This document shows positions 1 to 10,437 of a DNA stretch of 64,000 nucleotides, piece after piece. The notes below the pieces were generated by a model that was given only the letters and a program-made list of their open reading frames with translations, had not been told where the DNA came from and made no database searches. The stretch comes from Pezicula radicicola (Eukaryota; Ascomycota; Leotiomycetes; Helotiales; Dermateaceae): positions 18,898 through 82,897 of the forward strand of contig PDUO01000002.1 of NCBI GenBank assembly GCA_003008705.1. Reading direction: 5' to 3'. Position 1 is the first letter of the stretch. Each line of letters opens with the position of its first letter. The position numbers were made by a program, and so were the translations under genes.

Positions 1-2290
1 AATTATCTTATTAAATACCTTATAGATAATATATAGCTTGGCTTCGTTATCCTAGTTAATTAGCTTAACTAACTAATATAATTCTATAGGGTTAAACTAG
101 ACTAGGTACTAGGCCTATCCTATAAATCATAGCTATAGATTTAGCTCGAGAGACTTATTAATAGCCTTGATCTTCCGACGTTAGGCTACCTAGACTTAGT
201 TCTAGCCCTCATTAATTACTCTCTCTATCTTATCCTATATACTCTTGAGCTAGGGGCTACTCTAGAGACTACTCTAGCTCTCAACTCTCCTACTAATCTT
301 GAAATACCTTGACTTTGGACCTTGGATAAAAAACTACTAGTATTATACTCTACTCTACTATAGTATAGATACTATAATCTAGCTAGTATTCTTCTTCGGC
401 TGTTCTTTCTTATTTAGATTCTCCTAGTTATATTCTATCTTATAATACCTTTGTATTTTCTATATATCTTTATAGATATACTAGTATAGTAATTAGTTAT
501 TAATACTATAGAATATATACTATAGTCTATTTATCTATAGTAGTAATAATACTTGAATAGGCTTTGATATATCTACTAGGAATAGGAAGAGATTCTAGGC
601 TAGAATATCTTAATTAGGAATTAATCCTATAATATACTTAATCTAGTCTATAATCCTTTACTACTCCTCCTTTCTAAATCTATATAGACTATCTATACTA
701 AAGTAGACCTCGATCTCGCTAGGTAATATAGTATATTAGTACTTCTTATAGACTATAACTCTAAACATTAGTAGATAGTTAAACTAGTCTATAGTTAGTT
801 TATAGCTTAGTTATTAGTTACTTAGTTATTTATAGCTTAGTTGTCTATAGCTTAGTTGTTTATAACTTAATTATTTATAACTTAGTAGTTTATAGCTTAA
901 TTATTTATAGCTTAACTAGTTTATAGCTTAGTTACTTTTATTACTTAGATAATTATTTACTCTAAATATAATATTAATATAAACTCTATCCTCTACGCGT
1001 CTTCTCTTCTTCCTATATAATATAAACCCCTGTATATATAAGTCTACTTAGGTTATCTAAGCTTAAGAGCGACGAATACTAAAACTATAAGAATAAGTAT
1101 AAATAATTATAATATACCTCTAACTTTAAATTTTATAATTCTAAGAATAGGGTTAGAATTACTATATATAGTTTATTATTTCTTGATATTTATAGCTTCT
1201 TATATAACCTCCTTCCTACTTATTTTTATAAACTAACCCAGCCCTGAAAATAAACTAACCTAGCCCCTATATCTTATAACTACCTTATTCTACTACTACT
1301 AAAATTAAATTAACCTAGCTCTAGGTTAGTTAAGTAATAAGAGATAGGTTTAGATATACTAGTACTACTACTCTAGTCTCTAGTAACCTTGAAAAATACT
1401 AACTTATAGCCCTACTAGAAAAATTACTAATACTAGACTCTACCTTACTATAGTACTTTTAGTACTTCCTATAAACTAGTCTTCTTTAGCTATCCTCTTT
1501 TCTAAGGGTTCTTCTATTTATATACTATACTATAATACTCTTATATTCTCTATACTATCTTAGAAATAAATAGATATTCTAATCCTTTACTTAGATTTAT
1601 ATTAAATATATACTAGAATTTATTAACTCTAAAGATTATTAATACTATAACTAGTATAGATATATCTAATAGAAATAGGAATAGATACTAATTTAACTCC
1701 TTCTTATTCTAGATTAATCTATTAATTTTATAAATAGATTCTTAGATTTTTTAATATATTTCTTTAATAAAACTATATAAATATTTAAATATAAAATAAG
1801 ATTTAATCTAACTAGGTAATATAATAAACTAATACTTTTAATATATTATAATTTTAAAATTAGATAAATAAATTATAAATTCTATAATAATAATAAATAT
1901 ATTATTAAATCTTTATATATATTCTATTTTTTTTTTCTCTTCCCTTCCCTCTTATCCTAGTACTCTTTAATATATTAAGTATATTTTAATATTAAACCTT
2001 ATTTAGATATCTATTCTTATAACCCTAACTATTACTTAGGGTTATTTAACCTTTATAATAGCTTAGAATATAATAATTCTAATAGTAGTAATAGATTTAG
2101 TAGGTCTAGTTAGATTATTTATATTCTTATAGTACTTTAATAGTACTTCTAACTATAATTTTTCTATAAATCCTACTAGCCTAGTTTTTTAAATCCTACC
2201 AGCCCTATATTATTATTATTATTATCGTAGTTATATAGGAAATTAAATCCCACCAGCCCTAGTAGGATTTACCTATACTAGTTAGGCTTC
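1..2290. repeat. AT-rich RIP-type island
   Basis: Very AT-rich sequence dominated by TA steps (tata, ctata, ttag), with CA and TG dinucleotides almost absent by eye. This is the footprint expected when repeat-induced point mutation turns CpA into TpA in fungal repeats. No open frame of useful length or recognisable protein remains. The likely origin is decayed transposon sequence, but the parent family cannot be named. It ends near 2290, where ordinary base composition returns. Confidence 0.8.
795..931. repeat. 15-bp imperfect tandem repeat
   Basis: Nine consecutive units of 15-16 bp with consensus close to TTATTTATAGCTTAG, for example at 826-840, 841-855, 856-870, 871-885, 886-900 and 901-915. 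Units differ by one to three bases. It lies inside the AT-rich island and is a small minisatellite. No function is apparent. Confidence 0.75.
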
Positions 2291-2867
2291 ACTTCACGCC
2301 TAGGGCCTAGCCTAGCTAGCCCGCAATTATTTAAGCTTGTTCTCCCCAAAGGAGACTCTATTTCATCTTTAACTTTAGTATCCTCAAATAGTACTGCACT
2401 CTACAACATCTCCCCTCTGTGAGACCCCTTTGGTAGAGCCGTCACAGTCTTGATTTACGAATAGAGTATCGCTGTATTTACATCTGCACACAAGATCATG
2501 ATGATATAGTAATATGGACAAGGAATCACAAACCACGCAATATTTAGATCTACAGAATGTTTAGGGCCTGGACTGAAAGTGAGCGATGAATTGTGCGTGG
2601 GAGACAACGGTGCAAAGAATGAATGTATGTAAAATTTCCCATCTTCGTTCTTATCTAAACCCGAGAAGCCATCGACATAGAAAGAGAAAAAACTACAATT
2701 TGACCACAGTTGATGTATAAGTATTCTTCTCTTCATACCACCCCTCCTCCACATGATGGATAGGGCAGCATCACCAGCCATACACGGCGATCAAGATGCC
2801 GGGCAGGTTACAAAATCTCATGACTTCTTTTCCTCGCCGACTTCTTTGCAGGTATTGCTATCGCGCT
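2291..2867. other. Intergenic, downstream of the P450
   Basis: Ordinary-composition sequence between the AT-rich island and the P450 stop codon. A 108-codon frame on the minus strand (2455-2781) resembles no family I know and has low-complexity hydrophobic content. I do not call it a gene. Nothing else is recognisable. Confidence 0.5.
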
Positions 2868-4839
2868 CTACTTGGTGGCACGATGCGAGAGCTTGACGTA
2901 CAAAGGACGCATGTCCCACAAGAGATGTGCCTGCTGTGCAGCCCAGCCTTGACTCTCCTCGGCGAGCTCGACGTCAAAGTTCCACAGCAGACGGCACAGG
3001 ATATTGCGCATCTGGAGGTATGCAAAGCTGTTCAGAATCATTGATGTATCAGCTGAAGGTGTTTTTCGGCCTCTCACATGAGAGGAAGCAAGTTTTATTG
3101 TTGGATGATTCACTCACTTCTTGCCGATGCAGTTTCGGGGACCCATGGAGAAGGCCTGCAGAGAAGACTTGACGTCGTTCTTGTACGGCTCGGGGGCGTC
3201 ATCGAGCCATCGTTCGGGCACGAATTTAGTCGGGTCGGCGAAGTTGTCGGTTGATTGGTAAGTTGCCCACTGGGCGACACCGACTGAAGTCTGTGGTCAG
3301 AGAAATAACAGTGTTAGTAGCTGACAAGCGAAGAAGAGTCGCAAACCTTTGGAATACTTACGTTCTTTGGCACAATATGCCCATCAATGACAACCTGGTC
3401 AACATCAGTGCGGCGTGGGAAGCGCGAAGGTACTGGAGGGTAGAGACGAAGCGACTCTTCTAGTACGGCACGTAGGTAGGGCAATTTCTGAGCCGAAGCG
3501 TTGTTTATCTCCTCGGGGTCAGAGAAGGCCTCGCGGACTTCCTCGGTTAGGCGAGCAAGCTTGTCCGGGTTGTTGAGGAGATGATAGGTGGCACCGCTGA
3601 GGCCAGCGGCAGTGGGTTCGGAGCCTGCGGTGGTGAGGAGAACGAGAGTCTGGCCGATCTCTGCTTCGGTCATTCCATTGGGTCCATTCTTCTTCATGAT
3701 CTGTTTATTGAGAGTGTGAGATGAGTAAGGTATATCAGTGATGAGAAGTTGTCTCAGAAACCTACCAGGGTGGTAATGTCGTCACGCTCTTGGGTATCAG
3801 ACAGACGCTTCTTGGTCTTCTGGGCAGTATACTTCAGATGCTCCTCACGGGCAGAATTGAGATGGGTCTGGCCGCTCGTGAGCATTTTGATAATGCGAGT
3901 CATGAAGGACAGCAGAGGATACGCGCGTTGAAGCCGAATCCAACGACCGTTCTTGATGCCGGCCAGAACATTGCTCATCCAAGGGTGATATTGACCAGTC
4001 TCGGGTGCCTGGAATGTCTCGTTGAAGCATAAATCACCAATCGTGTCGAAGGTCGTGAAGATATACCATGACATCAGGTCAACCTTGCCTTTCTCTGGGC
4101 CGTCGACCTTTTGCTTCAGCTGCTCCACGAGGACGCGGATGTAATCCGTCATGATTGGTTCTTGGGAGCGAAGAGCACTGTCGGAGAAGGCGTTAATAAC
4201 GAGTTTCCTGATGCGAGCATGGTCTTGGGTGTTGGAGACTATTCAGTCGTTAGTTTTCTTGAATTTCTTCCGAGGAGAGACAGAGATAATGAATGATTTA
4301 CCAAGAATGCTGGGAATTCCGTTGGTGTTTTGAGTAAAGAAATGCATATCCTTTTGGATTTCATCCTCCCCAGGTTTGACTTGGTAAATGTCTGGAAAAC
4401 AAACACATTAACGGTTGTTCTGGTGGCTTTTTTCCAGTGGGATTTTTTCTATCTACCTTTCCATGCTTGAGCTGTATTAAAAGACAGAGAATCCGGACTG
4501 ATCCGGACAACCGGTCCATACTTTTCATGAAGAATTTTGGTGTTTTCTACCTGGGTGCCATAAACTTCGTCGAGGTAGTTAATCAGGTGCAGACCACACC
4601 TCAGTCGTGGCCCGGGGAATTTCGACAGACGATGGAACCAGATGTTGTAGGCAATCTGGAGAAGCTGGTATACGACTGCCTATTTATGACACATGTATTA
4701 GTTCTTTTTCCTTGGCCAAGTAGTCATTTTCTCAACGTACTCCAGCAATAACAATGAGCACGGCCTTGCCGCCCTTCACTAGTAGTTTGCCTAGGTCAGC
4801 GATATTCACGGGAATGTCGACTCGCAAAGCAGACGCCAT
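2868..4839 (-). CDS. Cytochrome P450 monooxygenase
   Basis: Heme-thiolate monooxygenase, probably ER-anchored, oxidising a small hydrophobic substrate. The start at 4839 opens MASALRVDIP, followed by a hydrophobic anchor and a KFPGPRL proline hinge. About 500 aa in seven exons. Further on come an HEKYGPVVRISP segment, the I-helix oxygen-binding motif as AGSEPT (usual AGSETT/AGxDTT), the ExxR motif in EESLRLYPPVPSR, PERW, and the heme-binding FSMGPRNCIG with its axial cysteine. The last exon ends at 2868. All key motifs are intact, so the gene looks functional. It resembles the fungal CYP65-like group (isotrichodermin C-15 hydroxylase type) in I-helix to heme sequence, but this subfamily call is from memory. 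It is divergent from the isomerase gene, with about 850 bp between the starts, and I infer a tailoring role for the PKS product. Confidence 0.9.
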
Positions 4840-5693
4840 CTTCAACAGTTGCTTCACTGAATCTCAAAGCTCTCAAATTTGATGTCAACAATAGGAAGAC
4901 GGCGTGGTAAGCTTCGTGGGCGTCGAAGTACCGTGTGTTGGAAAAGGGAGGAGGGGAAAGAGGGGAAATCATCCAGACCTAGCACATACAAACTCCCTCT
5001 CTATCGTACTACACTATCCATACCAGATTAGTGATGCAAATACCTCACTGACTTTACGATATATTGGGGATGCAGACTCACTGCATGCTTAGGCAGGGGC
5101 CGAAACACGGTGAGAGTTGTGTTACTCTAGGATTTTTAAGCGATGTAGCAACTCCTGTAAGCTTGCATAACTAATGCGTAAGGTGGGATGTAAGATTGCA
5201 TTTGCCTGTCATGGGAAACCATCTTCTCATTTACAGTTCCCACTTCAGCCTAACCCAATCATAATTTTCTCAAATGCCTCCTACAGACGGAATCAAAACT
5301 TATGCTTACGCGAGAAGAGGGACAATGCAGGACTGTGCAAATGAAAACACAGAAATGCACATGATAATTACCAAAACATGTCACAAAATAGGTAAGATTA
5401 CAATACAGCTTTGTGTGCTTTTCACCTAGTCAGCGTCTCTTTGGCCTTTGCAAAGCGCTTGGACATTACCGATTTCAACAGAAACTCGCTGAAGATGTTT
5501 ACTTTCTTGACTAATTATACTGATTCCAAAGTTTTCCTACGAGTTTCTGTGTTTCTTTATTGATTTTTATCTTGTGGCCAATAGAAAGCAGTCTGGGAAG
5601 GTACCAAGAGCCCTCGCCCCCAACGCACAATTCTCAATTGGATCAAAGACCACCACATAATATTGCAAGAAGAAATTCAAACTTGCCATCGCA
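4840..5693. promoter_or_regulatory. Divergent intergenic region, P450 / isomerase
   Basis: About 850 bp between two divergent start codons, presumably holding both promoters. I see no coding sequence and no unambiguous regulator site. Confidence 0.5.
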
Positions 5694-6624
5694 ATGGCGT
5701 CGTTAGTCACCTACCTTCAGTATCCAGACTATATCATCACTTCGCCAGCCAAAGCAGTGATCCAAGTACTCTTGAATCGACCCCAGCATTACAATACCTT
5801 CACAGATCGCATGTGGAAAGATTTGGGCAGCATCTTTCGACAGATCTCACACGACTCGGATTATCGTGTTGTGATACTGTCTGCGGCTGGAACGCGAGGA
5901 TTCAGCGCGGGGCTTGACCTGCAAGAAGCCAGCCAGGGTGACATCTTGAATGGAGTCACGAAAGAGGATCCGGCAAGAAGAGGACCCCGGATTCGCAGAT
6001 ACATCGAGGAGTTTCAAGCCCAGCTAACAGCCATCGAGAGCTGTGAGAAGCGTAAGCATCCTGCTAGTACATACCTGGCTTCAGGTTTTCATCCATTTTG
6101 AATTCTACTGACGAGATTAATACCCCACAGCTATAATATGCGCATTGTTCGCAACATCATATGGCATTGCAGTCGACATTGCCAGCTGCTGTGACGTGAG
6201 GATTTGTTCGGAAGATACGCAGTTCTCCGTTAAAGAGATAGACGTCGGCATTGCGGCAGACCTGGGTACTCTGACTCGTCTCCCAAAAATAGTCGGCTCT
6301 TTCTCCTGGTCAAAATGCGTCTGTCTAACTGGCAAGGCCTTCAAAGCTCAAGAGGCTTTTGATCAAGGCTTTGTAACGTGTGTGTATCCGTCAAAGGATG
6401 CGTGTCTCGAGGCAGCTGAGAAGCTGGCCGTCTTGATTGCATCCAAGAGTCCTGTAGCAACTACAGGCGTGAAGGCAATCATGAACCACGCAAGGGACCA
6501 CACAGTTGCCCAAAGTCTGCATTATACCGGGGTTTGGAATGCTGCTGCTCTACAGACGGAAGACGTTCCTAAAGCTATCATGTCCTTTAGGACGAGAAAG
6601 AGGCCGGAATTTGCGAAGCTTTGA
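5694..6624 (+). CDS. Peroxisomal dienoyl-CoA isomerase-like (crotonase family)
   Basis: Crotonase-fold enzyme of about 280 aa, most like delta3,5-delta2,4-dienoyl-CoA isomerase, which moves double bonds in acyl-CoA chains. It starts MASLVTYLQYPDYI. One intron (donor after AAG C near 6052, acceptor at about 6130) joins to KPIICALFATSYGIAVDIAS. The oxyanion-loop segment AGTRGFSAGLDL is present. Residues matching the catalytic acids of the rat enzyme are visible: Asp in SCCDVRIC, Glu in SVKEIDVG and Asp in IAADLGTL. The C-terminus FAKL ends in AKL, a classical PTS1 peroxisomal signal. The usual HG preceding the oxyanion glycines is replaced by the ALFATSYG stretch. It is followed by the citrate synthase-like gene on the same strand. 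It could instead be an ordinary beta-oxidation enzyme, but its position beside an HR-PKS suggests acyl-chain tailoring. Confidence 0.88.
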
Positions 6625-7182
6625 GTACTAGTTTGAATTAAGCTCTTCCTATTTAAGAACTTTTAGTCTAAATTGATTATCTTTACATGCATTGAAGAGG
6701 GAGTGTATTTCGGCCTTTTCGATTAGAGTTCGAAAAATTAAAACTCTTAATGAATTTAGCCAATTGAAATAAAGGCGACAATAAAGCTAATTAGCAGGAA
6801 AGGGCTGGCATGACTATCTTCTGGTTAGTAGGTAATTGGTAATTACTCATTCCAAGATTGTGCCTAAAAAAAAAGGAGGTAATCGTTGGCTTCGGCAGTT
6901 TGAACGGGTAGTGAGGCGTACTTCGGCCTACTCCAATAGTAACATACCCTGTCAATCTTGTCATCATACTGTAGTTTGTAGCCCCAGTCCGCGGCCCGCA
7001 TGTGCAGGACCAGGAGCATCTCTTACTCCCCAGCATTAGGTCCTGCGTGTCCCTTGAACCCACACTGAGGTAATTATATTCTTGTCAAGTTAGATATCTT
7101 AATTTTGCCCTTCCGCTGTCCACTTTCCCTGTTTCGATTATTTTTGTGTATTACTGCCAGAAGACAACTTACTTCATTCATC
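6625..7182. other. Intergenic, isomerase to citrate synthase-like gene
   Basis: About 560 bp holding the 3' end of the isomerase gene and the promoter of the next gene. A run of A at 6867-6876 is the only notable feature. No coding sequence is supported. Confidence 0.5.
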
Positions 7183-8721
7183 ATGGCGGCCTATCTGCAC
7201 GTGCAAGATTCACGTACCTTACAGAAATATTCCATTCCAATCCGCGATAATGCAGTCGAGGCGACACAGTTCAAGCAGATCAAAGAAACCGGCAAACCGG
7301 GCTTGAAGGTGTACGATGATGGACTGGCAAACACTGCCACATTGAGATCTGGTTTAACCTATATGTGCATGCTCTCTACTGCAGAAATATGAGGTATGTT
7401 TTACTAACGATCAGTATAGAGATGGTCAGAAAGGAACGCTTCTTTTTCGAGGCCATTCAATTGGCCAGCTTTGGGATTGCGATTTCGAGGACATTCTACA
7501 CTTGACCTTGTGGTCAAGACTTCCTAACACTCAAGAGAGGGAGGCACTGAGGCTGAGATTAGCACAAGAAATGGCAGATGTTCCAGAGACCGCTGTTAGA
7601 GCAGTTCGAGCGTTCCAGTTAGTCGACTACTTTACAGAAATTCGTACTACGAATGAACGGCAAAATTAATAGAACCGCAGAAAGACATCCCCACCAGTTC
7701 CCATGGTTATTGCCGCTCTGTCCGCCTATGTGGCTGACAAGCCTGAGAAGATTCCTGCATTCATGGGCGGTAACATTTACCACCGAAACGATAAGGAGAT
7801 TGATCCTGCAGCTATACGGACGATCGCAGCATGGGCTGTTTCCATCGGTCTTGCTATCAGCCACAGGAAGAGTATCAAATTCACTCCTGCATCTCTTGAT
7901 TGCACATATTTTGAGAATCTATTTCGCATGATGGGCCACGTTGACCAAAAGACTGGAAAGCCAAATCCTAAGAAACTCCAATGCTTCAGCAGATTTGGGG
8001 CTCTCAGTGTAGATCATGGCATGGCCAATTCAACATTTGCCTTGCTCGTGACTTGCTCAACCTTGGCTGACCCAATCAGCGGCATGATTGCAGCCTTGTC
8101 TGCGGGATACGGGCCTCTTCATTTTGGCGCTCCGGAATCAGCGTATAAGACGATGCAGGAGATTGAGAAGCCAGAGAACGTTCCCGGCCTCATCGAAAAG
8201 GTGAAGCGTGGGGAACAACGACTGTTTGGCTATGGTCATCGAAGCTATCAAGTTCCAGACCCACGCATCAAACCCATTCAGCTTCTTTTAGAGCAGCTTA
8301 ACGCCAAAGAGAATCCTCTTCTTGCAGTCGCCCAGGAAATTGACCGGCTTGCATCTCAGGACGAGTACTTCAAGAAGCGTGGCATTCAGGCGAACGCTGA
8401 CCTGTATGGCGTGTTCTTCTACATTGCTGAGTATGTCTAACCAATTTTCTTCATTGCTAAACAGAAGCGTTGCCATGCTAAGAATACTATTATAGAGGTT
8501 TTACGTCTGAGCAGATCCCATTACTGATGATGACACACCGACTTCCCGGAGTTATTGCTCATTGGCGTGACTCAATGTGTAAGATCCTAGTTAACACACC
8601 TTGGCGAGAAGAACAAAGCTAACTGGCATAATTTCAAGATCGACCCGTCAAGGTGTTGAGGCCTACCCATATTTACGAGGGAGATACCGAGCCTGTTCAA
8701 AATGTTGCCTCAAAGCTATAA
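7183..8721 (+). CDS. Citrate/alkylcitrate synthase-like protein with PTS1
   Basis: Citrate synthase superfamily, about 430 aa in five exons. It would condense an acyl-CoA with an oxo-acid such as oxaloacetate. It starts MAAYLHVQDSRTLQKYSIPI. Splicing ACCTATAT/GTGCATG to the acceptor near 7417 restores the family SGLTYIDG..GTLLFRGH block. The catalytic set is present: His in VDHGMANST, His in GPLHFGAPE, the GYGHRSY arginine loop and Asp in ANADLYG. The last exon reads KVLRPTHIYEGD and ends ASKL, a strong PTS1 signal. Ordinary citrate synthases read GPLHGGA, so Gly to Phe beside the catalytic His may alter the acyl pocket (inference). There is no mitochondrial presequence. Its place between a dienoyl-CoA isomerase and an HR-PKS suggests a secondary-metabolism alkylcitrate synthase, as in squalestatin and maleidride clusters, rather than a TCA or glyoxylate enzyme. 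A peroxisomal housekeeping citrate synthase is the alternative. Confidence 0.88.
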
Positions 8722-8856
8722 TTGATAAGAAAATTATCCTCAAGCACTTTGGATATCATAGGAATGGGACTGGCTTGATAGAGATTTATTATAGAGTACG
8801 AGCCAACAATAGCAATGAAATACCACGTTCAAGAAAACTCATTGTTTATTCTACAT

Positions 8857-9793
8857 TCACAGATTCTCTCGAGGATCGCTTCTCTCCACAACAAAATGGA
8901 TCCTCCGAGCGTTTTTGTCCATCCACTTCTGGCCTACATTCACTCCAGCAACTATATCCTTCATGTCAAGCCAAGCTTGAGTTCTCCAACGCGTACCAGT
9001 GAGTCTACCAACCTCCTGCCACAGCTCGTCAAAGCTCTCTGGGTTATGACGGAAAGTTGTAATGCCTTCGCTCAGACCTTGGAACTCACCAGCCACAATA
9101 GATCCCACCTGACGACCAAGAATCAAAGAGCCTTGTCGGTTGCGAGTAAACGACGCAAGTTGACAGGCAGCTTTGACTTGATCCGCACGATTAAAGAGAT
9201 GCAGCAAGCTGGATGCATAGACAAAGTCAATCTGTCCTACAAGCTCAGGCCACTTCTTTGCAGGATCGAGAAGGTCCCCTGAGAGAAACGTGGCACCAAC
9301 CATTTTCTCTTTATCTTGGAAGAGATCGTAGCCCATTTCCAGGAAGGGGGCCTCCAGATCCATGCCGTAGAGTGTCTCGGGAGGTGCGCCATCGAAAGCA
9401 AGTTTTCGCAGCTCCTGTCCGAAGCAGCAGCCCGCATCCAAGAAGGTATGCGTCTTGTTCTTTAGAGAAGAGAGAATGGTCTGGTATAGTGGATGCTCGG
9501 GTAGGTTGAGGTTAAGAAACCTCAGTTGACCGATACATGGGTATGGATAAGTTTCAAAAGCTTGAGATCTCTTTTCAAATGATAAGTCAGGTTGCTTTGA
9601 TACTAGGTACACATGTAAATAAAATCCAATTACTCACCAGGTTTGCAACATGTTCAATGAGCTTGTCTTCTGGAACACCGGACCACTTCACCAAGACTTC
9701 CTTCATCTCCTCGATGATGTCCTTGACTTCATTCGTGTACCACTGACGAGCATCCTGCCCTATCAAAGCAACTTCTCCTGTGGAGTGAGACAT
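8857..9793 (-). CDS. SAM-dependent methyltransferase (AusD-like)
   Basis: Class I SAM methyltransferase of about 290 aa in two exons. I choose the start at 9793 (MSHSTGEVALIGQ), since the longer frame upstream adds an unconserved leader. The intron follows HVANL and resumes at RSQAFETYPYPCIGQ. The SAM-binding motif I reads FLDAGCCFGQELRKLAFDG, then YGMDLEAPFLEMGYDLF, and later a SLLHLFNRADQ segment and LILGRQVGS. This pattern is that of the fungal AusD/AndE/Trt5-type family, whose studied members methylate carboxyl groups in meroterpenoid pathways. By analogy it may form a methyl ester on a polycarboxylic product here. It is convergent with the citrate synthase-like gene and divergent from the PKS (645 bp between starts), so it may share the PKS promoter. 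Codons and motifs look intact. Confidence 0.87.
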
Positions 9794-10437
9794 TACGAAG
9801 AGCGTGAATTTTCTAGACTGGTAGTAAAGCAAGCAACGAGATGAGAAATTACAAGCAGTCAGTCAATTCAGTTCAATTGCCGGAATTCATGCCCTATACA
9901 ACCATTTACCGGCTCTCTACTCGTAACTAGCTTGTGATTATTGCAATGACAGCGCCTTCCCATCTACGAGGAAGAGATCATCTTCACGTTCATACCTGCC
10001 TGATAGTAATACATTAACAGATATGCTGTAGCATATGCAAGGTGGGGGGGCGAATGAGATTGCACCATGACTTTGCATGGCCTGCATTGTAACAGTTCCA
10101 CTTGTACTCCACAGTAATCCTGCAACATTATCTTCCCCTGCAGTCAAATTACTAGAACCCTGGTTTGTCATTCCAAACTCCAGGTGACGACGATCCAGTC
10201 ACGCACACGTTTGTACACAACGAGGCTTGAAGAAATCATGATCAACGACGTCCTAATCAGTTAGCCACGGACCCGACTCACATGTTAACGATATCCACGC
10301 CACCCGCCAGTGCAGACTTACTGAGGGCCCCGAGGCAGCGTCTCCTTATGCTCCCATGAACTGTTACTGGCAATTTTGACTCCTCTACTTGAATCACGTC
10401 TCGCAGTGTCTTTCATGAATGTAACGTCTTCGTCACG
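9794..10437. promoter_or_regulatory. Divergent promoter region, methyltransferase / PKS
   Basis: 645 bp between the divergent starts of the methyltransferase and the PKS. A G-run lies near 10043-10050. No regulator site can be assigned with confidence. The arrangement suggests shared control of the two genes. Confidence 0.5.

Noticed and set aside
2455..2781. 108-codon minus-strand frame downstream of the P450
   Set aside because: No family match, no introns or context, and it borders an AT-rich island. Treated as chance.
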